From positions 99,844-163,843 of the forward strand of contig JADZBD010000004.1 in assembly GCA_020852255.1 (NCBI GenBank): 64,000 bases of DNA, given 5' to 3'. Source of the stretch: Bacteroidia bacterium. Lineage in GTDB: Bacteria > Bacteroidota > Bacteroidia > JADZBD01. The notes under the pieces are model-generated. The model did not search any database, was not told the DNA's origin, and saw only the letters and a program-made list of their open reading frames with translations. This document shows positions 8,696-16,272 of the stretch, one piece after another. Each line of letters begins with the position of its first letter. Position 1 is the stretch's first letter. The position numbers and the translations under genes were made by a program.

Positions 8696-9984
8696 TGTTC
8701 ATTCATTAACTCCTCAATCTCGTCTGCCTCTACCGGAATATTACTCATCAGATCAACTGGGCCTTTTTTAGTAATGAGAATGTCGTTTTCGAGCCGGATG
8801 CCGAGGTTCTCCTGCGGAATATAGATACCAGGTTCACAGGTAAAGACCATGCCCTCTTCGAACTTACGCCAGCGCTCGCCTACATCGTGCACATCCAGTC
8901 CGAGGTAGTGTGATGTACCGTGCATAAAGTACTTTTTGTAGGCTGGTCGTTCCGGATCCTGCTTGCGAACATCCGATATCCGTAACAGACGGAGTTTTAA
9001 GAGTTGCTCCGTCATCAGCTCTCCTACTGCTTTATTGTAATCTTCCAGGTTATTGCCTACCCTGAGCATTTTGATAGCTTTCTTCATTATGTGCAGCACA
9101 GAATTATACACGTTTTTCTGACGCCGGGTAAACTTTCCGCTAACGGGCAGGCAGCGGGTAAGGTCCGAGGCGTAGTTGCCGTATTCTGCTGCCACATCCA
9201 GCAATACTACATCTCCAGCCTTACACGGCTTGTTGTTTTCAACATAATGCAGTACACAGGCGGAAGCGCCGCTGGCAATAATCGGCGAGTAGGCAAATCC
9301 GCGGGAACGGTTGCGAATGAACTCGTGGATCAGCTCCGCTTCGATTTCAAATTCCCACACACCCGGCTTTACGAAGGGGAGCAGTCTGCGGAATCCCTTC
9401 TCCGTTATATCACATGCCTTTTGGATCAGGTCAATTTCATGCCTGGATTTAACTGCACGCACTTGATGCATTAAAGGGGCTGACCGTTCAAAATCATGTA
9501 AGGGATACCGGCTTTGGCACCATTTGATAAAACGTGCATCACGGGTTTCGGTTTCCACCACTGCACGGAGGTGCTCGTTAGAATTCAGGTACACCTCGTC
9601 CGCTTCCGCCATCAGGGAATGGAAAACCTGCGTGAAAGAGGACAGCCACATTATCGTTTTGATGCCAGAGGCTCTGGTTGCCTCTTCCTTGGTGTACTTA
9701 TGTCCTTCCCAGACAGCGATCAGCTCACTGGTCTCCTTTAAAAACAGGATTTCTCTTTGCTGTGGATTTTTGGCGTCCGGAAACAGAAGCAGAATCGTCT
9801 CTTCCTGGTCTATTCCGCATAGCCAGAAAAGGTCCGAGTTCTGAATGAAAGCCATGTGCCCGTCGGCATTGGTAGGCAGCACATCATTGGAATTGAATAC
9901 CGCCAGTGCTCCTTTATCGAGGAGTTTGGAAAAACGTTTCCGGTTTTCTGTAAAAAGCCGGGAAGAGATAGGTGCATACTTCAT
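8692..9984 (-). CDS. pepP: Xaa-Pro aminopeptidase (aminopeptidase P, M24B)
   Basis: 430-residue cytoplasmic metallopeptidase that removes N-terminal residues preceding proline. An N-terminal AMP_N domain (1-150) is followed by the pita-bread catalytic domain. Metal ligands are recognisable: two Asp in LLDVAAEYGNYASDLTR, His in HGTSHYLGLDVHD, Glu in CEPGIYIP and Glu in GIRLENDI. It starts 1 nt after the metZ stop, so the two share a transcript. It ends convergently with the SpoIIE gene, the two stops overlapping. Confidence 0.93.
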   Translation of the reverse strand: MKYAPISSRLFTENRKRFSKLLDKGALAVFNSNDVLPTNADGHMAFIQNSDLFWLCGIDQEETILLLFPDAKNPQQREILFLKETSELIAVWEGHKYTKEEATRASGIKTIMWLSSFTQVFHSLMAEADEVYLNSNEHLRAVVETETRDARFIKWCQSRYPLHDFERSAPLMHQVRAVKSRHEIDLIQKACDITEKGFRRLLPFVKPGVWEFEIEAELIHEFIRNRSRGFAYSPIIASGASACVLHYVENNKPCKAGDVVLLDVAAEYGNYASDLTRCLPVSGKFTRRQKNVYNSVLHIMKKAIKMLRVGNNLEDYNKAVGELMTEQLLKLRLLRISDVRKQDPERPAYKKYFMHGTSHYLGLDVHDVGERWRKFEEGMVFTCEPGIYIPQENLGIRLENDILITKKGPVDLMSNIPVEADEIEELMNEH

Positions 9985-9985
9985 A

Positions 9986-11155
9986 TTATTTGCTTTTCTT
10001 AAGTGCCTGTTCTATATCTGCGATGATATCTTCTATGTGCTCGAGTCCGCAGGAGATCCGGACCAGCCCCGGCGTAATACCAGTAGCCTGCCGTTCTGCT
10101 TCCGACAGTTTCGCATGGGTGGTACTTGCCGGGTGCGATGCGATTGTTCGTGTATCACCGAGATTGGCTGTGAGCGACGCCATTTTCAATGCATCCATAA
10201 AACGTGCACCTTGCCGAATTCCCCCCTTTAGCGTGAAAACTACGAGACCGCCGCCGCTGCTCATTTGCCTTTTTGCGATCTGATGCTGCGGATGAGAAGG
10301 AAGAAAAGGATACCTCACCGACTCAACTCCGCTTTGCTTTTCCAGCCATTTTGCCAGTTCCAGAGCGTTTGCCGCATGTCGTTCCATACGCACTTCGAGT
10401 GTTTCCATACTCTTGGCCAATACCCAGGCATTGAAAGGAGACAATGCGGGTCCGGTGGCACGGCAAAAAAGATAAATCTCCCGGATCAGTTCCTTTCTAC
10501 CGACTACCGCTCCACCCAGTACCCTTCCCTGTCCGTCAAGCCACTTTGTAGCACTGTGCGAGACAAGGTCTGCGCCGTATTCAACCGGACGCTGAAAAAC
10601 AGGAGTAGCAAAACAGTTGTCTACATGAAAGATCAGTTTATGCTTTTTCGCGATCTTTCCCACTTTCTCCAGGTCAACAATCTCCAGCCCCGGGTTGGTA
10701 GGTGTTTCAAGAAAAATCATTTTTGTGTTTTTCCTGATCAGCTTTTCGATCTGCTCCGGCCTTGCTGCATCGAAACAGGAATGCGCTATACCCCATTTTG
10801 GAAGATACTTACTCAATACGGTATGCGTGGAACCAAATACGGACCGGCAGGATATCAGATGATCGTCCTTATTAAGGAATGTTACGAAGCTCGCAAATAT
10901 GGCCGCCATTCCCGAGGCGGTGGCATATCCTTCTTCCGCTCCTTCCCACGCACAAAGCTTATCGGTAAACTCCCTGACATTCGGATTTGAAAAGCGGGAA
11001 TAAATATTGGCATCACGTTCATCCGCAAAAGTGGCACGCATTTCTTCTGCTGTATCATAGGTAAAGCTGGAAGTAAGGTACAGCGGCGAAGAATGCTCCT
11101 TCTGTGCCGTTTGCTTTGATCTGATCCTTACTGCTTTAGAACTTCTCTTTTTCAC
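9986..11155 (-). CDS. metZ: O-succinyl/O-acetylhomoserine sulfhydrylase-type PLP enzyme
   Basis: 389-residue Cys/Met metabolism PLP-dependent enzyme. PLP lysine K204 lies in SHSATKWLDGQGRVLGG, the signature associated with the MetZ branch; SRFSNPNV and the SGMAA phosphate-binding turn are also present. The expected reaction is replacement of the activated homoserine side chain by sulfide to give homocysteine. The acyl donor is probably O-acetylhomoserine because metX lies 1.4 kb away. Cystathionine gamma-synthase or lyase activity cannot be excluded. The N-terminus is basic (KKRSSKAVRIRSK). pepP follows 1 nt later. Confidence 0.85.
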   Translation of the reverse strand: MKKRSSKAVRIRSKQTAQKEHSSPLYLTSSFTYDTAEEMRATFADERDANIYSRFSNPNVREFTDKLCAWEGAEEGYATASGMAAIFASFVTFLNKDDHLISCRSVFGSTHTVLSKYLPKWGIAHSCFDAARPEQIEKLIRKNTKMIFLETPTNPGLEIVDLEKVGKIAKKHKLIFHVDNCFATPVFQRPVEYGADLVSHSATKWLDGQGRVLGGAVVGRKELIREIYLFCRATGPALSPFNAWVLAKSMETLEVRMERHAANALELAKWLEKQSGVESVRYPFLPSHPQHQIAKRQMSSGGGLVVFTLKGGIRQGARFMDALKMASLTANLGDTRTIASHPASTTHAKLSEAERQATGITPGLVRISCGLEHIEDIIADIEQALKKSK

Positions 11156-11192
11156 TTAACAATTCCTTTATTTTCCAAGAGGATAAAGTTAT

Positions 11193-11200
11193 TAAATTTG
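11193..11200 (+). promoter_or_regulatory. -7 element (TAAATTTG)
   Basis: Perfect TAnnTTTG, 25 nt before the ATG of the T9SS cargo gene at 11226, in the divergent intergenic region with metZ. Confidence 0.6.
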
Positions 11201-11225
11201 GCTTTGAACAACGATCTTTAATACC

Positions 11226-12140
11226 ATGAATAAACGATCCGCTCTTTTCCTCACCCCCCTGCTGTTACTCCTGCTCCCGTTTTCCATTGCCTCCCAGCAT
11301 GTGCTTATTGCCGGACAGGATTTTGACACTATAGTTACACCCGCCTGGACTTATACCAGTAACGGACTGACATATATCAACGGGTTAAGCGCTTCCAACG
11401 ACGCGCCTTCCAATTCTCCCTGGGGAATCGGAGGTTCCTGGGCCTGGGAAACCACAGCTACAGCAGATACAATGATTTTCAGCAATCTCAGCTTAGTCAA
11501 TCATGATTCCGTTTACATTACATTCCGGCTTGCCGGCTTTTCTCTTAGCACCATTTCAAACGGTCCGGATCAGTTAGATCAGGTGCGGGTTTGGGTGAGC
11601 GTGAACGGCGGCACTACCTGGTATTCAAGCATTGAAGTTCACGGGTTTAACAATGCTACCTGGTCGTATGCCGCCGGCACAGGCATGGCTCTGGATACTC
11701 TTCAATTGAACAACAACACAAATATTTACGAGCCAACGGCCGGAGGCCCGCAGACCACCGAAGGCTACAGCACCGTGAAGATCTTTATTCCCGATGCCTA
11801 CAACCAGGTGATGATACGCATTCGTTCCCGGGAAAGCACCGCACAGGAACGTTGGTGCATTGATAATGTCGAGGCCTGGGGAATTCCGATTGTTACCGGC
11901 ATGAATGAAATGGGCGATGCCTTGTTCACGATATATCCCAATCCTTCCGACGGTTCCGTTTTTATTAGTAATCCGGGGGAAGAGTCAACGATCAAAATTC
12001 TAGGCGTTAAGGGCGATATGGTTACCGTATTAAAAATGAACAGCAACGAAACGAAAATGCTGATGCTTTCAGCGGGTATATATATCGTAGAAAGAACAGG
12101 ACCCGAAGGAACCTTCTATCAGAAGCTCATTATCCGTTAA
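11226..12140 (+). CDS. Secreted T9SS cargo protein, unknown function
   Basis: 304 residues. Signal peptide (1-23, ending IASQ); a beta-rich domain (25-220) with Trp- and Asn-rich strands resembling a carbohydrate-binding or jelly-roll module (DQVRVWVSVNGGTTWYS; RIRSRESTAQERWCIDNVEAWG); a T9SS type A sorting domain (about 232-304) starting IYPNPSDG and ending YQKLIIR. It should be translocated across the outer membrane and anchored or released after CTD removal. No enzymatic motif seen. Its last 11 nt overlap the convergent OsmC gene. Confidence 0.85.
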   Translation: MNKRSALFLTPLLLLLLPFSIASQHVLIAGQDFDTIVTPAWTYTSNGLTYINGLSASNDAPSNSPWGIGGSWAWETTATADTMIFSNLSLVNHDSVYITFRLAGFSLSTISNGPDQLDQVRVWVSVNGGTTWYSSIEVHGFNNATWSYAAGTGMALDTLQLNNNTNIYEPTAGGPQTTEGYSTVKIFIPDAYNQVMIRIRSRESTAQERWCIDNVEAWGIPIVTGMNEMGDALFTIYPNPSDGSVFISNPGEESTIKILGVKGDMVTVLKMNSNETKMLMLSAGIYIVERTGPEGTFYQKLIIR

Positions 12141-12549
12141 GCTTCACTTCCCAGGTGATCTTAGCGCCGGCACGGCGCAGAGTTTCCGCAACGGAACAGT
12201 ATTTTTCCATAGAAAGATTTACGGCGCGTTGCGCTTTATCGGGATCTATGCTGCCTTTCAAAAAGAACGTGAGGTGAACCGCCTTCCATAAAGCCGGCTC
12301 TACTCCTTTTTCCCGCTCTCCATCCACTTCGATACGGATATCCTCCACCTTCTGCCTTTGCTTTTTCAGGATAAGCAACACATCAATGGCACTGCAGCCT
12401 CCCGCCCCGGCCAGCAACAACTGCATAGGGCGCAGTCCGCAGTCTTCTCCGCCGATATCTCTGGTTCCGTCAAGATGGGAAACTACTCCGTCTTCATTCT
12501 TTGCTTCAAAGTGAAAGGCGGCATTTTTGCGCATGAGGCTTATCTTCAT
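12130..12549 (-). CDS. OsmC/Ohr-family protein
   Basis: 139-residue OsmC-family protein, cytoplasmic. Two redox-active cysteines in family positions: one in GAGGCSAIDVLL and one in MEKYCSVAETL. Members reduce organic hydroperoxides or bind small thiol compounds; this one is closest in look to the YhfA-like branch, but that is a judgement by eye. The 3' end overlaps the preceding T9SS gene by 11 nt. The start codon lies 4 nt after a minus-strand -7 element, so the transcript is probably leaderless. Confidence 0.9.
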   Translation of the reverse strand: MKISLMRKNAAFHFEAKNEDGVVSHLDGTRDIGGEDCGLRPMQLLLAGAGGCSAIDVLLILKKQRQKVEDIRIEVDGEREKGVEPALWKAVHLTFFLKGSIDPDKAQRAVNLSMEKYCSVAETLRRAGAKITWEVKLNG

Positions 12550-12553
12550 AAGA

Positions 12554-12561
12554 CAAATTTA
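12554..12561 (-). promoter_or_regulatory. -7 element for OsmC gene (TAAATTTG on minus)
   Basis: CAAATTTA on the + strand reads TAAATTTG on the minus strand. Only 4 nt separate it from the ATG at 12549, so transcription would begin at the start codon. It faces the metX -7 element 16 bp away. Confidence 0.55.
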
Positions 12562-12577
12562 GTAGATAAGACTTAAT

Positions 12578-12585
12578 TACCTTTG
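12578..12585 (+). promoter_or_regulatory. -7 element for metX (TACCTTTG)
   Basis: Perfect TAnnTTTG ending 4 nt before the GTG of metX. If the usual spacing holds, the first transcribed base is the start codon itself. The two divergent promoters must overlap within the 40-bp gap, so the two genes may exclude each other's polymerase. Confidence 0.55.
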
Positions 12586-12589
12586 TCCG

Positions 12590-13633
12590 GTGCCGAAAGA
12601 ACTGTATAAATATCAAGGGATCCTTTCTCTGGAATCCGGAGATCGCCTGGTAAATCCCGAGATCGCATACCACACCTATGGGAAACTCAACCCGGAGCGG
12701 AGCAATGTTGTCTGGATCTGCCATGCCCTGACTGCGAATTCCGACGCAGCGGATTGGTGGCACGGGATTGTGGGGAGAGGGAAAGCCTTCGACCCGGAAA
12801 AACATTTTATTGTCTGTGCCAATATCCTGGGGTCGTGTTACGGAACTACCGGACCCCTAAGTATTAATCCGGAAACCGGAAAAAAATACTATCACTCGTT
12901 CCCATTAATCACCATCCGCGATATGGTACAGGCCCATATCCTGCTGCGCAAGCATTTGGGGATTGAGAAGATCGCCGTGTGTGCCGGTGGAAGCATGGGT
13001 GGTTATCAATGCCTGGAGTGGGCGGTGATGGAACCCGGAGTGATCCGGAAGCTGTTTCTGACCACTACTGCTGCAAGGGAAAGTGCCTGGGGCATTGCCA
13101 TACATGAAGCCCAAAGATTAGCGATACAGGCCGATCAGACATTTCGTGAAGAACGGGATGACGCAGGCACTACGGGCCTGAAAGCAGCCCGCGCGATCGG
13201 AATGCTTACCTACCGGAATTATGAGGCCTTTGTGAAAACCCAAACGGATGAGGAGGCAAACAAATTGGAGAACTACAGGGCCGCTTCTTATATTCAGCAC
13301 CAGGGAAATAAGCTTGTTGAACGCTTCAATGCACACTCCTATTTTACGCTTACAAAGTCCATGGATTCCCATCACCTGGCAAGAAGAAGATTCAGTGATC
13401 AGGAGTTAAAGAATCAGAAGGGACTTGAGCGGGTATTGAAATCCATTCCCTGCCCGGCCTTTGTGGTAGGAATCTCAACAGATCATCTGTGTCCGAATGA
13501 GGAACAAAAGTTCCTGGCTCAACATCTTGGGAACGGTAAATATATTCAGATCGATTCTTCCTTCGGACATGATGGGTTTTTGGTGGAAGGGGAGAAACTA
13601 TGCAGTCTGGCTACTGATCTGCTGACTTGCTGA
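12590..13633 (+). CDS. metX: Homoserine O-acetyltransferase
   Basis: 347 residues; alpha/beta-hydrolase-fold acyltransferase making O-acetylhomoserine from homoserine and acetyl-CoA, the first committed step to methionine. Catalytic Ser in CAGGSMGGYQ, Asp in STDHLCPNEEQ, His in SSFGHDGFLVE; the family motif HALTANSDAADWW is present. Length is normal. GTG start (PKELYKYQG follows); no better start exists and a -7 element lies directly before it. With metZ nearby and hom at the end of the sulfur operon it completes a homocysteine route. The succinyl/acetyl specificity of MetX cannot be settled by eye. Confidence 0.92.
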   Translation: MPKELYKYQGILSLESGDRLVNPEIAYHTYGKLNPERSNVVWICHALTANSDAADWWHGIVGRGKAFDPEKHFIVCANILGSCYGTTGPLSINPETGKKYYHSFPLITIRDMVQAHILLRKHLGIEKIAVCAGGSMGGYQCLEWAVMEPGVIRKLFLTTTAARESAWGIAIHEAQRLAIQADQTFREERDDAGTTGLKAARAIGMLTYRNYEAFVKTQTDEEANKLENYRAASYIQHQGNKLVERFNAHSYFTLTKSMDSHHLARRRFSDQELKNQKGLERVLKSIPCPAFVVGISTDHLCPNEEQKFLAQHLGNGKYIQIDSSFGHDGFLVEGEKLCSLATDLLTC

Positions 13634-13652
13634 TCAAATTACGTACGGTTCA

Positions 13653-14429
13653 TCACCCTTTCCTGCCCGGGTAATTAAATAACACTGAAGTCAGCACCGG
13701 AACAAAGAAAATTCCTACCGTTATAATGGAGAACCAGAAATCCGTTTCATGACTTTCGATCATCAGTGAAAAGGCTTCTTTGGGATAATAGTGGGTGTAA
13801 AGTGAAATCATCAGTTTAAGCCCCAGGATGCCAACAACCAAAAAGGCAGCGGTACCCAGAAAAACGAATTTCTTCATCAGGTTCACAAATCCCTGGGCCA
13901 CAAACCGCATAGCCAGGATTCCGATAAACACCCCCGTGCAAATGAGATAAATATTATCAGTATAAGCGACCGCCGCCAGCACATTATCAATAGAAAAAGC
14001 CATATCCATCACCTCCACCAGGAACACCGTAGCCCAGAATTGCCCGAATAATCCAAGGGTATATTTATAAAGAACGCTCCCACTTTTATTCAGTGTATCA
14101 TCGTCCGTCTGCGGAGTGGCTTTGGTTCTGAAATAATTCAGACTGAGATAAACCAGGTACGCACCACCCACTGGTTTGAGCCACCAGATCTCCACCAGCC
14201 ACGAAGCAAAAAGCAGAGCCAGTCCCCTGAAAACATATGCGCCGATGATACCATATTTTAACGCTTTACCCCGCTGCTTTTCCGGCAGATCCATTACCAT
14301 GGTTGCCAGTACTGCAGCGTTGTCCACAGAAAGCAGGCTTTCGATCAGGACCAGATTGAGAATGACAAATAATCCGGCCCTGGGATCACTGCCTAAAAAA
14401 GTATGTAAGAAGTCGTTAAACCATTCCAC
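13653..14429 (-). CDS. TerC-family integral membrane protein
   Basis: 258 residues with about seven membrane helices and the two TerC signature repeats carrying acidic residues in the membrane, ESLLSVDNAAVLA (about 30-42) and MDMAFSIDNVLAAV (about 141-154). TerC proteins are linked to metal-ion export (manganese) and tellurite resistance; the ion here is unknown. It converges with metX (19 nt apart) and starts 5 nt after a minus-strand -7 element. Confidence 0.9.
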   Translation of the reverse strand: MEWFNDFLHTFLGSDPRAGLFVILNLVLIESLLSVDNAAVLATMVMDLPEKQRGKALKYGIIGAYVFRGLALLFASWLVEIWWLKPVGGAYLVYLSLNYFRTKATPQTDDDTLNKSGSVLYKYTLGLFGQFWATVFLVEVMDMAFSIDNVLAAVAYTDNIYLICTGVFIGILAMRFVAQGFVNLMKKFVFLGTAAFLVVGILGLKLMISLYTHYYPKEAFSLMIESHETDFWFSIITVGIFFVPVLTSVLFNYPGRKG

Positions 14430-14434
14430 AGGCG

Positions 14435-14442
14435 CAAAGTTA
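14435..14442 (-). promoter_or_regulatory. -7 element for terC-like gene (TAACTTTG on minus)
   Basis: CAAAGTTA on + reads TAACTTTG on minus, 5 nt before the ATG at 14429, again compatible with a leaderless transcript. Confidence 0.5.
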
Positions 14443-14507
14443 AAGATAAAACCCGGCGGATCGTTCCAAGAGAATTTTGTATCTTGGTCTTACCTAAAGC
14501 CCCGTTC

Positions 14508-16034
14508 ATGAAAAACATTCCGCTCCTTTTTCTTCTGCTTCCATTCTTTGGTGCAGCGCAATTCACCAATATTCAGATTGACCCCTCCAATACCTATGGA
14601 GAAACATCCATCCTGGTAAATCCCAAAAACACCAATGAACTGGTGGCCGGATGCAACATCAATAACATTTATTATTCTTCCAACGGAGGTTTGACATGGG
14701 GTACCGTACTGCTTACATCACAATGGGGTCACCAGGGCGATCCATGCGGAGCGGTAGATACCAATGGTAACTGGTATTTTTCTCACCTGACTCCGTCGCA
14801 GGATCGTATTGTAATCGCCAAATCCACAAACGGCGGGGCCACCTGGCCGTCGGAAAGTTATACCGGATTTACGGTGAAGGATACCGACAAAGAATGGATC
14901 AAAGTGGACTGGTCGCCTAACTCACCCTATAAAAACGACTTGTACTGCACCTGGGCAGAAATGGATGCTTATTCCAGCAGCTCTCCTACCGATTCCAGCA
15001 TTATTCTAATGTCCAAATCAACGGATGATGGTGCCACGTGGACGTCGCCCGTGCGTGTAAGTACCCAGGCCGGAAATTGCGGATTCAATGCGATCAAAGC
15101 GTCCATCCAGGCCTTTGGTCCGAACGGGGAGGTGTATGTTGTATGGTGTGGAAACGGAGTTTCCTTTCAGCGTTCACTGGACGGGGGTCAAACCTGGCTG
15201 ATGAATGATATCACCATTGATTCTCAAACACCCACATGGTACTTTACCATTCCCGGATTCACCTGGGGTACCGGTTTCCCCGGAATTGCCACGGATGTCA
15301 GCGGAGGAGCATACAATGGAAATATTTATGTCAGCTGGTGTGATCAGCGAAACGGAACCAACAACACAGATGTGTTTCTGGCCCGCTCTTCTGATGGTGG
15401 AAATACCTGGACCACCTCGCGCATCAATAACGATGCTACCGTTACCCACCAGTGCCATCCCTATGTAACGGTGGATCAAACCACGGGTATCGTCTACATG
15501 TCGTGGTACGACCGCCGCGACTTTACCTCCGGTAACAACACTCATGTATACCTGGGTTACTCCACCGACGGCGGTGCAACCTTCACCCAGATGCGCATCA
15601 CCCAGAATGTTATCAATCTCACCAGCAGTGTATGGTGCGATTACAACGACATTACAGCTCACGCGGGCAAGATATGGCCTATCTGGACCGGGCAAAGTGC
15701 CAGTGTATGGATCGCACTTGTTACACAAACCCTTCTAAGTAGCCAGGAGATCGTGAACGAATCCCGCACCACTTTATTCCAGAACTATCCCAATCCCTTC
15801 AACACGTATACGTTCTTCGATTTCTTTATCAGCGAACCCGGGAATGCCACCATGAAAATTACCGATATGACTGGTAAAGAAGTAGCGGTGATTTTTGAGA
15901 ATCAGCATTTCGAAAAAGGGAGCCAACATGCTGAAATTCACAACGATAAATTAAGGCTTGCAGGGGGTATGTACTATTGTACCCTTTACACGGCTGCCGG
16001 CATTTCCACTCAAAAGATCCAGCTGGTCAAATAA
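14508..16034 (+). CDS. Secreted sialidase-like beta-propeller with T9SS sorting domain
   Basis: 508 residues from the ATG at 14508 (an upstream TTG at 14484 would spoil the signal peptide). Signal peptide (1-18, ending FGAAQ); a BNR/Asp-box beta-propeller (about 25-410) with several S/T-x-D/N-G-G-x-T-W boxes (SSNGGLTWG, STNGGATWP, STDDGATWT, SLDGGQTWL, SSDGGNTWT, STDGGATFT); T9SS type A domain (about 425-508) beginning LFQNYPNPFN. Asp-boxes are structural, and I do not see the full sialidase Arg triad, so glycosidase activity is unproven. The sulfur-operon promoter starts 6 nt after the stop. Confidence 0.88.
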   Translation: MKNIPLLFLLLPFFGAAQFTNIQIDPSNTYGETSILVNPKNTNELVAGCNINNIYYSSNGGLTWGTVLLTSQWGHQGDPCGAVDTNGNWYFSHLTPSQDRIVIAKSTNGGATWPSESYTGFTVKDTDKEWIKVDWSPNSPYKNDLYCTWAEMDAYSSSSPTDSSIILMSKSTDDGATWTSPVRVSTQAGNCGFNAIKASIQAFGPNGEVYVVWCGNGVSFQRSLDGGQTWLMNDITIDSQTPTWYFTIPGFTWGTGFPGIATDVSGGAYNGNIYVSWCDQRNGTNNTDVFLARSSDGGNTWTTSRINNDATVTHQCHPYVTVDQTTGIVYMSWYDRRDFTSGNNTHVYLGYSTDGGATFTQMRITQNVINLTSSVWCDYNDITAHAGKIWPIWTGQSASVWIALVTQTLLSSQEIVNESRTTLFQNYPNPFNTYTFFDFFISEPGNATMKITDMTGKEVAVIFENQHFEKGSQHAEIHNDKLRLAGGMYYCTLYTAAGISTQKIQLVK

Positions 16035-16039
16035 TAATA

Positions 16040-16072
16040 TTTGGATAATTGGTTAAAACGTGCATACATTTG
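16040..16072 (+). promoter_or_regulatory. Promoter of the sulfur-assimilation operon
   Basis: -33 element TTTG (16040-16043) and perfect -7 element TACATTTG (16065-16072), 21 nt between them, which fits Bacteroidota housekeeping promoters. Transcription should start at about 16077-16080, immediately before the leader peptide ATG at 16081. Confidence 0.75.
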
Positions 16073-16080
16073 CTGCCTCG

Positions 16081-16170
16081 ATGAATTATACTATCCATAC
16101 GATTTTGAACAAGGGCATGATGTGCTGTATGATGTGTTGCTGCCCGCGCGGTATGGAAATGTCTTGCTGA
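16081..16170 (+). CDS. Met/Cys-rich leader peptide (candidate attenuator uORF)
   Basis: 29 codons: MNYTIHTILNKG followed by MMCCMMCCC, then PRGMEMSC and TGA. It carries six Cys and seven Met counting the initiator, with nine consecutive Met/Cys codons at 16117-16143. It begins within a few bases of the predicted transcription start, ends 25 nt before an intrinsic terminator, and precedes genes for sulfite reduction, APS reduction and homoserine synthesis. This is the layout of a ribosome-stalling attenuator that senses charged tRNA-Met and tRNA-Cys. The alternative is a small Cys-rich metal-binding peptide; the terminator makes that less likely. Confidence 0.75.
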   Translation: MNYTIHTILNKGMMCCMMCCCPRGMEMSC

Positions 16171-16195
16171 TAAGAAAATAAAAGTAATAAAGCAG

Positions 16196-16231
16196 AGGGC
16201 CTTTCCGAATGGAGGGGCCCTTTTTCATTTT
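16196..16231 (+). terminator. Intrinsic terminator in operon leader (candidate attenuator)
   Basis: Stem AGGGCCTTTCC (16196-16206) / GGAGGGGCCCT (16211-16221), 11 pairs including two G-U, loop GAAT, followed by TTTTTCATTTT. It lies between the leader peptide and the first structural gene, so full read-through is needed for operon expression. Short alternating complements GGGC (16113-16116), GCCC (16142-16145), GGGC (16197-16200), GCCC (16217-16220) allow 1:2, 2:3 and 3:4 pairings. GGAAA (16155-16159) could also pair with TTTCC (16202-16206). Confidence 0.8.
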
Positions 16232-16272
16232 ACATTCTTCAACAGAAATTAATCACAGTATAAACAGAACAT

